Source: Chitinophaga skermanii
GTDB lineage: Bacteria > Bacteroidota > Bacteroidia > Chitinophagales > Chitinophagaceae
Direction: 5' to 3'
DNA length: 64,000 bases
NCBI RefSeq assembly: GCF_003259335.1
Contig: NZ_QLLL01000004.1
Location: 139,689 to 203,688 of the forward strand
The notes under the pieces are model-generated. The model was not told the DNA's origin and did no database searches. It saw only the letters and a list, made by a program, of their open reading frames with translations. The first letter of the stretch is position 1; each line of letters begins with the position of its first letter. Below, piece by piece: positions 26,795-34,629 of this stretch. The position numbers and the translations under genes are program-made.

Positions 26795-27415
26795 ATGGGA
26801 TTACTTGGATGGATGCAAAGAATTTTACCCCGCAAAAGCAAGCACAACGGGACACAACACTACAAATGGACGAAAGCCGAGATCGCCACTTTCAAACTCC
26901 AATTACAGCAAGTTGTAAAATGGACGGCAAAGTTAATGGATCGTTCCCCCATGGCAGGCTTTGATGCCTTGCGACAAACCAACCCGCTTATTCAAGCACA
27001 ACCTATCTTCAATTACGAAGCCCAGCCTGTTGCCTACAATGCTGCGTTCGATAACCAGTTGGTGGAGAAACTACTGGCACTAGCTATGATAAAACGCGCT
27101 ACCCGTAGAAATGTAGATCTTAAGGAATTAGGTGATTACGGCCGCGTATTGTTGATTCAAACATTGAACCACCCCGCTGTAGCTGGATCTACCTATTTCG
27201 ACGAAAAAGGTCTCCCGCCTGTGGATACATGGTTCTATATCGTGAAAAACTACCCACAACACGGCATTATACAGCCACAGGTTTTATTTGCCTTTGTGCC
27301 GGCCATTTTTATTCCCTCGGTGCTGGCTGCCATGGAAGCCGATGTACATCATCGCTATGCCTGGTTGCGGGATGTAGATCATGTGTTGGAAAGGGCGCTT
27401 GTACAAGCGAAATAA
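26795..27415 (+). CDS. Conserved hypothetical soluble protein
   Basis: 206 residues with no signal peptide and no membrane segment. The N-terminal ~25 residues are basic (RILPRKSKHNGTQHYK), and the rest looks helical with a central QTLNHPAVAG stretch. I recognise no domain. It begins after a short G-rich imperfect repeat (gaagctggg twice, 26736-26767) and is followed 37 bases later by a membrane protein in the same direction, so the two may be co-transcribed. Confidence 0.65.
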   Translation: MGLLGWMQRILPRKSKHNGTQHYKWTKAEIATFKLQLQQVVKWTAKLMDRSPMAGFDALRQTNPLIQAQPIFNYEAQPVAYNAAFDNQLVEKLLALAMIKRATRRNVDLKELGDYGRVLLIQTLNHPAVAGSTYFDEKGLPPVDTWFYIVKNYPQHGIIQPQVLFAFVPAIFIPSVLAAMEADVHHRYAWLRDVDHVLERALVQAK

Positions 27416-27452
27416 AATCCGTACTTTTTCAGTACCCCTATTGTACATCCAT

Positions 27453-28022
27453 ATGAAACGAGCCCGGCCTACAAAAAAAGACTATATCGAAGCCCGTAAA
27501 CTCGCGGCTGTCTATAACATGGTGCCCAACCTAGTTTGGTCAATTCTCCATTTAACACCGGTGGTTGTTTATAGTTGGAATGAAATTGAACCGTTTAAAA
27601 TTTACATTTTACTAGGTATCAGCGTACTATTGGGTATCTTGCCCGCCGGGTTTTACAATTGGATGCAATTCAGCAAAACAACCGCGGCTTACAAGAAAGT
27701 AGGCATTCTAATGATCAGGAAATACAGCCAAGATGGCGATTTAATTATCCAGCAAGTACGTAAGAAATACCCTTTTTATAAAGTAGTGGAATCCCGCGAT
27801 GCCATTATCCGGTACATTGGTAGAACATACGTGTATGAAAGGTTTCATTTTATGGTACTCATGTACATGCTGATGGTGTTGGGGGTTACTCTATACCGGC
27901 AAGCATTCGTTTGGGCGATTGTATTGCTGTTAAACAATGTTTGTTATAATTTCTATCCATTATTACTACAACAATACAACCGCTTACGATTAATTACGCT
28001 TTTAAAGCGTTCCCGGCCTTAA
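27453..28022 (+). CDS. Membrane protein resembling CrtO-type acyltransferases
   Basis: About 190 residues with four hydrophobic segments. The second half has ERFHFMVLM (Glu-Arg-x-His) and NFYPLLLQQYNRLRL, a pattern like that of the glycosyl-4,4'-diaponeurosporenoate acyltransferase (CrtO) family: an acidic-His pair, then N-x-x-P-x-x-x-Q-x-x-N-R-x-R. The match is by memory and no carotenoid genes adjoin, so the acyl acceptor is open. ATG 27453 is the first Met consistent with a basic N-terminus before the first helix. Its 3' end overlaps the opposing cytochrome gene by 21 bases. Confidence 0.6.
   Translation: MKRARPTKKDYIEARKLAAVYNMVPNLVWSILHLTPVVVYSWNEIEPFKIYILLGISVLLGILPAGFYNWMQFSKTTAAYKKVGILMIRKYSQDGDLIIQQVRKKYPFYKVVESRDAIIRYIGRTYVYERFHFMVLMYMLMVLGVTLYRQAFVWAIVLLLNNVCYNFYPLLLQQYNRLRLITLLKRSRP
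27996..28010. repeat. Perfect dyad over the cytochrome gene's stop codon
   Basis: ACGCTTTTAAAGCGT: arms of seven bases around a single T. It is centred on the stop codon (complement of 28002-28004) of the minus-strand cytochrome gene. Confidence 0.55.
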
Positions 28023-29435
28023 GGCGTCGGTTATTTGGCCACACCTTTCCAACTTTACCCGTAGATCTTTTATGGCTGTTTCTAAAGAGTCGCGGTTGCT
28101 TTTTTTCAATTTCTCAAAGTATGTTTGAAAGTGATGTTGGGTAAATCCACTATGCTTAACCGTTTCAAAGCAAGCTTGTAAATCATGATCAGTAGCAGGT
28201 TTCAATTCTAATGTTAAATTGTTGTCGCTTTGTAATAAAGTGAAGGATTGGAAAGCCAGTTGCAAAGATGTTGGTTGGTTTCCCGCTACCGCTATTACAT
28301 AAGCCAGGGTACCATTCTTAAAATCAACAACCCCGCTAGGCATATTGGCGTACAGTTTGAATGCACCATTTTCTTCTTGTCCATCAATTAAAATGTTGTG
28401 TTGGGGGATGGCGATATACAATTTTGTACCTGGAGGATTAGGGTGTAAGTTCACAAAGATGGGAGGCGCATTTTCCAAAGGAAGTTGAACATCTACATTA
28501 TACCAAGCGAAGTCTATCACATGAAACCTATAGGCTTGTTTCATTTCTTTGGAGGAAATAGCTTGCTTGGGTTGTGTTGTATCGGTGAAAATCTGCTGAT
28601 ATGCTTGCATGTATTCATCACATTTATCACAATCACTTTTACGTAAGAAAGCATTAGGTATTGCAGTGCCATATATGGCTTTCCCTTTTTCATCTATATA
28701 TCGATAGATGGCTTTTATTTCCTCGTTTGATAGGGAGTCGAAACTTGTCATGGCAGCTTTATTGTAGCCTGTAAATAAGCAGGTAGCATATGCATCACCT
28801 GCTGCAATTACTTTTGACGCATTGCGCGTAAACCTGTAAAGCGAAGCCGTATCATGCGCCCAACGTTCCATGGAACCATATAATGGCGGCCCTGTTAGTT
28901 TTTTATCGATACCATGACAAACAGCACAATTTTGTTGATATAGTACAGCTCCTTGTACAACCTGCGGTTCCACTAGTGGACTAACAGGTGTGTCTAAAGG
29001 TACCGGGTTTACCCAATCTACACGGTCATCTTTCTCTACTCCCTTGTATAATTGCATTCCTTCCCTTACTTGCGGAGTAGGGATCTCTATGTTGAATGGT
29101 TTTACAATCTTTACATCTTCCCCGTTAGCTGGCATAATTTGGATCATCCCGCCGCTTTGTAATACATGGTTGCCCGACTTGGTAACCAATCCTCCACGCA
29201 ACATTTGGTCGAGCGTAATGGCTTCTTTAATAACTATTTTTGCCACATTGTTTTTAGCGGAAAAGGTGTGTGCTGCAATCGTTAGCCGTGTACCAAATTG
29301 TAAAGTAACAACGGTGTCTTTCTCTGTATTGACAGCAATGTATTGTTGTGGTAAAGAAGATGGGGAAAGAATAGGGTGACTGGTATTACAACTCAATACC
29401 GGTAAGCAGGCGATAAGAAGGACTAGATATTTCAT
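28002..29435 (-). CDS. Secreted lipoprotein with beta-domain and cytochrome c domain
   Basis: 477 residues. Lipoprotein signal (LPVLSCN, Cys 16). Residues about 32-130 form a beta-rich ZU5-like domain (LQFGTRLTIAAHTF, IVIKEAITL, IEIPTPQ). Residues about 160-255 form a monoheme cytochrome c domain with CAVCH at 170-174 and a later Met-containing loop (AAMTSF). A CDKC pair and a beta-rich C-terminal half follow. The N-domain is shared with the smaller protein encoded upstream. It probably sits on the periplasmic side of a membrane and passes electrons; partners are unknown. A dyad covers its start codon. Confidence 0.85.
   Translation of the reverse strand: MKYLVLLIACLPVLSCNTSHPILSPSSLPQQYIAVNTEKDTVVTLQFGTRLTIAAHTFSAKNNVAKIVIKEAITLDQMLRGGLVTKSGNHVLQSGGMIQIMPANGEDVKIVKPFNIEIPTPQVREGMQLYKGVEKDDRVDWVNPVPLDTPVSPLVEPQVVQGAVLYQQNCAVCHGIDKKLTGPPLYGSMERWAHDTASLYRFTRNASKVIAAGDAYATCLFTGYNKAAMTSFDSLSNEEIKAIYRYIDEKGKAIYGTAIPNAFLRKSDCDKCDEYMQAYQQIFTDTTQPKQAISSKEMKQAYRFHVIDFAWYNVDVQLPLENAPPIFVNLHPNPPGTKLYIAIPQHNILIDGQEENGAFKLYANMPSGVVDFKNGTLAYVIAVAGNQPTSLQLAFQSFTLLQSDNNLTLELKPATDHDLQACFETVKHSGFTQHHFQTYFEKLKKSNRDSLETAIKDLRVKLERCGQITDALRPGTL
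28016..28025. repeat. 10-bp palindrome over the membrane-protein stop codon
   Basis: GCCTTAAGGC contains the TAA (28020-28022) of the + strand gene. Together with the dyad at 27996-28010, both stop codons of this overlapping converging pair lie in palindromes. Confidence 0.5.
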
Positions 29436-29458
29436 TCGGTTAAGTGGTTTAACCGAAT
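29434..29458 (-). promoter_or_regulatory. Perfect 10-bp-arm dyad overlapping the start codon of the cytochrome gene
   Basis: ATTCGGTTAA - 5 bases - TTAACCGAAT. The last two bases of the 3' arm, as read in the mRNA, are the first two of the ATG (29435). In RNA it makes a 10-bp hairpin that would hide the start; in DNA it is a candidate operator. Confidence 0.55.
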
Positions 29459-29500
29459 CTACTACGCTTTAGACAATAAATAAATGATATATGTCACCCA

Positions 29501-30073
29501 TTAGGGTTGCGTAATAGCACCATGTTCTTTCTGTATTTTCTCCCTCATATCTATTGTACCAAAGGTGTTGATTTCCATATTAAACACTTGCTCGAAGTTG
29601 GGTAAACTGAATACTTGGATCTTATCAAGTTTGTATCCATGGTCATACACGTACTTCTTGCATTGCTCGCAACTTACCTTGTTGCCAGCTGTGTAATAAG
29701 GTTCAAATACTTGCTCGGTAGGTCCAAATTGGCGGTAAGGGATGGCTACTTCTATGGGTTGAAGGATGGTGAATTTCTCCCCGCGTGCTGGTTCAATAGA
29801 GAATTTGAAATCACTACTCCAAACGTGCTTTGGAATTTCTTCGCTGATATCGTTTTTGGATGTATGGGGAATGGAAAGAGGTTCTTTTACTATGATGGTT
29901 ACTTTCTTCTTTTTCGTGGAGAAACAGCCGGCAGGGAATTTTATCGTAGTGCCTTGCACCAAAGTGAACCGCAAATCCCGGTCCGTATCTACCACAATCG
30001 CTTGCGTATAATATTGCTGTGCTGTTGCCCATTTGCCCAATAGTAAGAAAAAGAAGAAAACTACGTATTTCAT
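29501..30073 (-). CDS. Secreted protein sharing the beta-domain of the downstream cytochrome protein
   Basis: About 190 residues. A signal peptide (FFFLLLGKWATAQQ) precedes a domain that lines up by eye with residues 32-130 of the next protein: VDTDRDLRFTLVQGTTIKFPAGCFS, VTIIVKEPLSI, and IEPARGEKFTI...PIEVAIP. A CEQC pair follows in the second half, like the CDKC pair in the neighbour. It lacks the cytochrome domain. ATG 30073 is preferred over the longer frame because it starts the signal peptide. Tandem duplication followed by gain or loss of the heme domain is the simplest history. Confidence 0.75.
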   Translation of the reverse strand: MKYVVFFFFLLLGKWATAQQYYTQAIVVDTDRDLRFTLVQGTTIKFPAGCFSTKKKKVTIIVKEPLSIPHTSKNDISEEIPKHVWSSDFKFSIEPARGEKFTILQPIEVAIPYRQFGPTEQVFEPYYTAGNKVSCEQCKKYVYDHGYKLDKIQVFSLPNFEQVFNMEINTFGTIDMREKIQKEHGAITQP

Positions 30074-30090
30074 GATGGTATGCAAGGTAT

Positions 30091-30124
30091 AAAAAAACGT
30101 CCTTGTATGGAAGTACAAGGACGT
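30091..30124 (-). terminator. Terminator of the radical SAM gene
   Basis: An 11-bp stem: acgtccttgta (30097-30107) with tacaaggacgt (30114-30124). The A run at 30091-30096 becomes the T tract on the minus strand. Confidence 0.85.
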
Positions 30125-30143
30125 GCTATGATGTATTTTACAT

Positions 30144-32369
30144 TTACAATTTCAATAACCCAAACCTGTGTAAAGTATTTACCGGTTTATTATCCCAAAA
30201 CAGCTCAAAATCTTCTAAGCCCGCTGCTTCGTAACTGTCCTTTACTTCTTGCAAAGTGTATGTTTTGATGTTCTTCACAGATAACTTCTCCAACATGCCC
30301 GCTAACCAAATACCTTCTGGCTGGCCCACGCTAATGTTGTATTTCTCCTTCTTACTTTGGAAGGTGAGCGAGCTTACTTCCCAAGTATTACCTTTTTTCG
30401 ATTTGGTAAGGGTTTCCACCGTAGGTGTTTTACCCAAGTACACCACTTTGCTGGTAGGTTTGCTACTGGCGTATAAATCTTCTGTTAGCGATTTCTCGAT
30501 ATAATCTGGTGCTACTTTCGTTTTGGGTATCTTGAAATCAAACCATTTCTGCAAAGGATCATCTAAACAAATGCCATGCATAAAGTTCAATAACGACTTC
30601 TTCAATCCATAACTAAATAACTCGTGCTCCGCACCACTTTCATCAATATGCACAATATCATTATTTGCAAAGGTGCCGATTGCTTCGGTTTCTTTTTTAA
30701 CGTTGAATTTCGCCGGTTCAATACCAACAGGACTGTGTGCTGTCATGGCAAACTGGTGCCAGAAAGCCGATTGTAAAATGCCTGTTTTGAACAGCTGGCG
30801 TACCATTTCTAACGAGTCGATGGTTTCTTGTGCTGTTTGGGTAGGGAAACCATACATCAAGTACGCATGTACCATGATGCCTGCTTCGGTTAAATTCCGG
30901 TTTACTTGGGCCACCTGTGCCACGGTAATGCCTTTGTTGATCAATCCCAATAATCGATCCGATGCCACTTCTAAACCTCCCGATACTGCTATACAGCCCG
31001 ATTCTTTCAGCAATAAACATAAGTCACGCGTAAAGCTCTTTTCAAAGCGAATATTCGTCCACCAACTTACGGTTAGTTTCCGGCGGATGATTTCGATGGC
31101 TAAGGCCCGCATTAAGGCAGGCGGTGCTGCTTCGTCTACGAAGTGGAAACCATTTTGGCCGGTTTGGGCCATTATTTCCTCCATACGGTCGCAAAGAATA
31201 CCGGCGGCTATGGGTTCGTACAAACGGATATAATCTAACGATATATCACAGAAGGTACATTTTCCCCAATAACAACCATGTGCCATAGTTAATTTATTCC
31301 ATCTACCATCGCTCCACATGCGGTGCATGGGATTCACAACTTCGATGGCGGATATATATTCATCCAGTAAAAAGTCACTATAATCGGGTGTGCCTACTTC
31401 CGATTGTTTGTAATCGCGGCAGCTTGTGTTGTTGAAGTATTTCACTTCACCGTCTACAAGGGTGAACGTTCGTTTAAGTTCTTCCCGTGGTTTCTCGCCT
31501 AGCACATAAGCAATCAAATTCTCTACCGGCGCTTCTCCATCATCGAGCGTAATAAAATCATAAAACTCAAATACGCGGGGATCTGATAGCGAACGCAATT
31601 CGGTATTAGCGAAGCCGCCACCCATGGCAACTTTAATATGCGGGAAATGCTTTTTTACGTATTGACCACAACGGAGCGAAGTATACAAGTTACCCGGGAA
31701 AGGCACAGAAAGCGCCAACATCTTCGGTTGAATACGTTCAATATGTTGGTGCAATAAACGGATTAATATCTCGTCAATATAAGTATACGGCGTTTGTAAC
31801 GCCGCGTATAATTCGTCGAATGAATTGGCAGAACGACCTAATCTTTCCGCGTAGCGACTAAACCCAAAGTGCTCGTCTACTACCTGTGAAATTAAATCCG
31901 ATAAGTCTTCCAAATACATGGTAGCCAAGTGCTTGGCCTTATCTTGGTTGCCCATCGACCCGAAAGCCCAATCGAGGTCTTCCAATTGCGCAAAACGACT
32001 CGCTTCCGGGAGAAAATCCCTTTTCACAATGCGGTGCGCGATAGTGGGGTTATGTCCTTGTAAAAAATGGATCACATCATCAACCGTTTGTATATAATCG
32101 TCTTTCAATAATACAATACGGGCAAGGTTTTCATTTAATGCGGGTGCCAGTTTTTCAATGTGTTCAAACAAAGAAGTAAGCCCTTCCTTGCTGAAAAGCG
32201 CGAGCGTTACTTCAATCCCAAGGTCGCTTTGGAACGAAGTAATCCCTTTGGTATTTAAAAATCCTTTCAAGTAGGCTGTTGCCGGGTAAGGCGTATTCAG
32301 CTGCGTAAAAGGGGGAGTAATTAAGAAAACAGTAGCACTCAAATCAAATAATTTCTGCAAAATTATCAT
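30144..32369 (-). CDS. B12-binding-domain radical SAM protein
   Basis: About 741 residues. The N-terminal third resembles a cobalamin-binding Rossmann domain (LALSVPFPGNLYTSL, VAMGGGFANTEL). The middle has HGCYWGKCTFCDI, the CxxxCxxC cluster that binds [4Fe-4S] and S-adenosylmethionine, followed by a TIM-barrel pattern with GGLEVASDRLL and MYGFPTQT. A C-terminal ~150-residue extension is unassigned. Chemistry would be radical methylation or rearrangement; the substrate is unknown. I use ATG 32369 because the barrel-like N-terminus MIILQKLFDLSATVFLITPP starts there; an in-frame GTG at 32399 is the alternative. Confidence 0.9.
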   Translation of the reverse strand: MIILQKLFDLSATVFLITPPFTQLNTPYPATAYLKGFLNTKGITSFQSDLGIEVTLALFSKEGLTSLFEHIEKLAPALNENLARIVLLKDDYIQTVDDVIHFLQGHNPTIAHRIVKRDFLPEASRFAQLEDLDWAFGSMGNQDKAKHLATMYLEDLSDLISQVVDEHFGFSRYAERLGRSANSFDELYAALQTPYTYIDEILIRLLHQHIERIQPKMLALSVPFPGNLYTSLRCGQYVKKHFPHIKVAMGGGFANTELRSLSDPRVFEFYDFITLDDGEAPVENLIAYVLGEKPREELKRTFTLVDGEVKYFNNTSCRDYKQSEVGTPDYSDFLLDEYISAIEVVNPMHRMWSDGRWNKLTMAHGCYWGKCTFCDISLDYIRLYEPIAAGILCDRMEEIMAQTGQNGFHFVDEAAPPALMRALAIEIIRRKLTVSWWTNIRFEKSFTRDLCLLLKESGCIAVSGGLEVASDRLLGLINKGITVAQVAQVNRNLTEAGIMVHAYLMYGFPTQTAQETIDSLEMVRQLFKTGILQSAFWHQFAMTAHSPVGIEPAKFNVKKETEAIGTFANNDIVHIDESGAEHELFSYGLKKSLLNFMHGICLDDPLQKWFDFKIPKTKVAPDYIEKSLTEDLYASSKPTSKVVYLGKTPTVETLTKSKKGNTWEVSSLTFQSKKEKYNISVGQPEGIWLAGMLEKLSVKNIKTYTLQEVKDSYEAAGLEDFELFWDNKPVNTLHRFGLLKL

Positions 32370-32482
32370 TAATTCGGGGAAGGACGAAGTTTTGGCCACA
32401 ATTCACCCCGAAAACCGCCATCAATAAGGTTGAACAAGGGGGGCTATTTGTTTGTTTTCTTACAATAACCATTTCTAAAACC

Positions 32483-32848
32483 ATGCATATGACAGTTGCC
32501 CAGATTGCTGCCCGCACGGCAGAATTATGCAGCCGCGGCGAATTTGAAACCGCGCAAAACGAATTATTCGCCGATAATGCCGTTAGTTATGAACAGCACG
32601 ATTCGCCGCAGTTCTCTAAAGAAACAAAAGGCCTTGCTGCCATCCGCGAGAAAGGGAAGAAGTGGGATAGCATGGTAGAAAGCGTACACGCTTGCGAAGC
32701 TACCGAACCCGTAGTGGCCGGCAATACATTCGCTTTCAAACTTCGGATGGATGTAACCATGAAAGAACACGGCCGTATGGACATGGACGAGCTATGTGTG
32801 TACGAAACGAAAGATGGCAAAATTGTTGCGGAAAGATTTTTTATGTAA
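32483..32848 (+). CDS. SnoaL-like / NTF2-fold protein
   Basis: 121 residues with the alpha+beta cone of the NTF2 superfamily: helix AARTAELCSRGEFETAQNELFADNAVSYE, GLAAIREKGKKW, a run of beta-strands (FAFKLRMDVTM), and KIVAERFFM at the end. Members are isomerases, cyclases or ligand carriers; no catalytic set is convincing here. ATG 32483 is followed two codons later by another ATG. It is divergent from the radical SAM gene. Confidence 0.85.
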   Translation: MHMTVAQIAARTAELCSRGEFETAQNELFADNAVSYEQHDSPQFSKETKGLAAIREKGKKWDSMVESVHACEATEPVVAGNTFAFKLRMDVTMKEHGRMDMDELCVYETKDGKIVAERFFM

Positions 32849-32875
32849 ACTGTGTAGCGATACACAAACAATCGG

Positions 32876-32905
32876 CCGGCACTCGCACTAAAGTGTCGGT
32901 TTTTT
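32876..32905 (+). terminator. Terminator of the SnoaL-like gene
   Basis: An 8-bp stem, ccggcact (32876-32883) with agtgtcgg (32892-32899), one G-T pair, followed by six T. Confidence 0.75.
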
Positions 32906-32925
32906 AATGGACACAACAAACTACC

Positions 32926-33741
32926 ATGGAACCCACAAACAATTGGAGAAGTAAATTACACGCCATCATCTACGAATCGGAAACCCCGGCCGGCAAAGCC
33001 TTCGATATTGTATTGCTGTTCCTCATTATCAGCAGTATTATAGTAGTAATGCTCGATTCCGTGGCCAAGTTCCATCTTAAATATGGGCAATACCTGTACG
33101 TAATTGAATGGATTTTTACCATTGTATTCACCATAGAATATATACTCCGCTTGGTGTCTATTAAAAAACCTTGGAAATATGTACTCAGTCCTTTCGGGAT
33201 CATCGATTTACTGGCCATCGTTCCTACCTATTTGAGTTTTATTATTGTAGGGGCGCAATCGTTATTGGTATTACGCGTGTTACGGTTATTACGCGTGTTT
33301 AGGATATTTCGATTGGTACACTTCATTTCGGAAATGCAGTTCTTATCGGTGGCTATCTTGAATTCACTACGCAAAATCAGCATTTTCATTCTGTTTGTGC
33401 TATCGGTGGTGGTTATTTTAGGTTCGGTGATTTACTTGGTGGAAGACGAGAATAGTGGATTTACCAGCATTCCGCAATCTGTTTATTGGGCCATTGTTAC
33501 CATTACAACGGTAGGGTATGGCGATATTGCCCCCGCCACCACGTTAGGAAAGTTCATTGCTAGTTTTATTATGTTACTGGGCTATGGTATCCTAGCCGTG
33601 CCTACAGGTATTGTTACCACGGAAATGGCTTTGGCGGTACGCTATCGACATAAACATTCGAACAATGCATGCCCCGTTTGTGGTAAAGAAGGGCACGAAC
33701 ATGATGCCGTGTTCTGTAAATATTGTGGCGCAAAATTGTAG
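32926..33741 (+). CDS. Voltage-gated potassium channel with C-terminal zinc ribbon
   Basis: 271 residues with six transmembrane helices. S4 carries Arg at every third position (R117, R120, R123, R126, R129), the voltage sensor. The pore has TTVGYGD at 194-200, the potassium selectivity filter. After S6 a short tail holds CPVC at 249-252 and CKYC at 264-267, a zinc-ribbon module closing the chain. It forms a tetramer in the inner membrane. The zinc ribbon is an addition to the simple Kv fold and may gate or assemble the channel. It follows a terminator and thus has its own promoter. Confidence 0.93.
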   Translation: MEPTNNWRSKLHAIIYESETPAGKAFDIVLLFLIISSIIVVMLDSVAKFHLKYGQYLYVIEWIFTIVFTIEYILRLVSIKKPWKYVLSPFGIIDLLAIVPTYLSFIIVGAQSLLVLRVLRLLRVFRIFRLVHFISEMQFLSVAILNSLRKISIFILFVLSVVVILGSVIYLVEDENSGFTSIPQSVYWAIVTITTVGYGDIAPATTLGKFIASFIMLLGYGILAVPTGIVTTEMALAVRYRHKHSNNACPVCGKEGHEHDAVFCKYCGAKL

Positions 33742-33755
33742 ATTAGCTAACTTTG
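33723..33755 (+). promoter_or_regulatory. Promoter TTG-N22-TAACTTTG of the lipoprotein gene
   Basis: TTG at 33723-33725 and the exact -7 box TAACTTTG at 33748-33755, with 22 bases between them. It overlaps the end of the channel gene and lies 19 bases before ATG 33775. Confidence 0.5.
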
Positions 33756-33774
33756 GTCTTGTAAACTGATACCT

Positions 33775-34335
33775 ATGACACGATTTTCCCTATTCTTGGC
33801 TTGTACCATGGCCTTCGTGGCCTGTCAACAAGCTGAAACACCTACTACCATTACAACCGATTCTACCCAAACATCATCTCCTTACACAGCTTTGATAGCT
33901 GATTTAGAAAGTAAATACAATACACCGGTGGTCGATTCCCAAGTATTCGTCAATAACAGGGCAGATTCCATCTTCATCCAAACAAAATACTACGCAGTAT
34001 TAAGCGATACCATCAAAGTACCCGCTGCGTTGAATCAAATGGATGCAACGCAAGATTTCATGACACACCCTTTTCAATACGATGTCAGCATCCGGGTGAA
34101 TCAACATGCGCCTGTTACTACGACTATTAAATTCTCCGATTTCAGTGCCCAATACAACGATACCTTGAAGGCATATGGTATGATGAAAGAGCCAAGGATT
34201 GTGAGCTTTGATAAGAAAAGGAATCAACTGGTTGTTCGATTATCGAACTCGATTCCTGTGGCAGGTATAGGTGAAGGGGAAAGGATTTTAATTGAATTAT
34301 CAGGACATGTAAAAAATGCTGAAGAACAAGAATAA
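33775..34335 (+). CDS. Hypothetical secreted lipoprotein
   Basis: 186 residues. A signal peptide with lipobox FVACQQ is followed by a Thr/Ser-rich linker and a beta-rich domain (about 60-180) with no family I can name. Next to it, nine bases on, is the SelW-like gene, so the two may be one unit. No catalytic residues are apparent. Confidence 0.75.
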   Translation: MTRFSLFLACTMAFVACQQAETPTTITTDSTQTSSPYTALIADLESKYNTPVVDSQVFVNNRADSIFIQTKYYAVLSDTIKVPAALNQMDATQDFMTHPFQYDVSIRVNQHAPVTTTIKFSDFSAQYNDTLKAYGMMKEPRIVSFDKKRNQLVVRLSNSIPVAGIGEGERILIELSGHVKNAEEQE

Positions 34336-34344
34336 AGCTTCCAT

Positions 34345-34629
34345 ATGAAACCACTGGTTACTATTTACTATTGCCCAAAATGTGGCTGGTTGTTACGTGC
34401 CGCTTACATGGCACAGGAGTTATTAACGACTTTTGAAGAAGATGTAGAAGGGGTAACATTGAAACCCGCAGATGTAGCAGGCCGCTATAGCATCTTAATC
34501 AACGATGAAGTAATTTTCGATCGTAAGCGGGAAGGCCGTTTCCCCGAGATTAAAGAGTTGAAGCAATTAGTGCGCGACATCGTTCATCCCGGGAAAAGTT
34601 TGGGCCATTCCGATAAAAAAAGTGAGTAA
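34345..34629 (+). CDS. SelT/SelW/SelH (Rdx) family protein, Cys form
   Basis: 94 residues. It opens MKPLVTIYYCPKCGWLLRA: the CxxC redox motif of the selenoprotein W family, with Cys instead of Sec, directly after the first beta-strand. The family has a thioredoxin-like fold and takes part in thiol redox, but physiological partners are not known. It is nine bases after the lipoprotein gene. Its stop abuts the opposing ThuA stop with no gap. Confidence 0.88.
   Translation: MKPLVTIYYCPKCGWLLRAAYMAQELLTTFEEDVEGVTLKPADVAGRYSILINDEVIFDRKREGRFPEIKELKQLVRDIVHPGKSLGHSDKKSE

Noticed and set aside
32370-32399. GTG start of the radical SAM gene
   Set aside because: Ten extra residues of low similarity to the expected start; ATG 32369 begins the conserved strand. 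Kept as an alternative.
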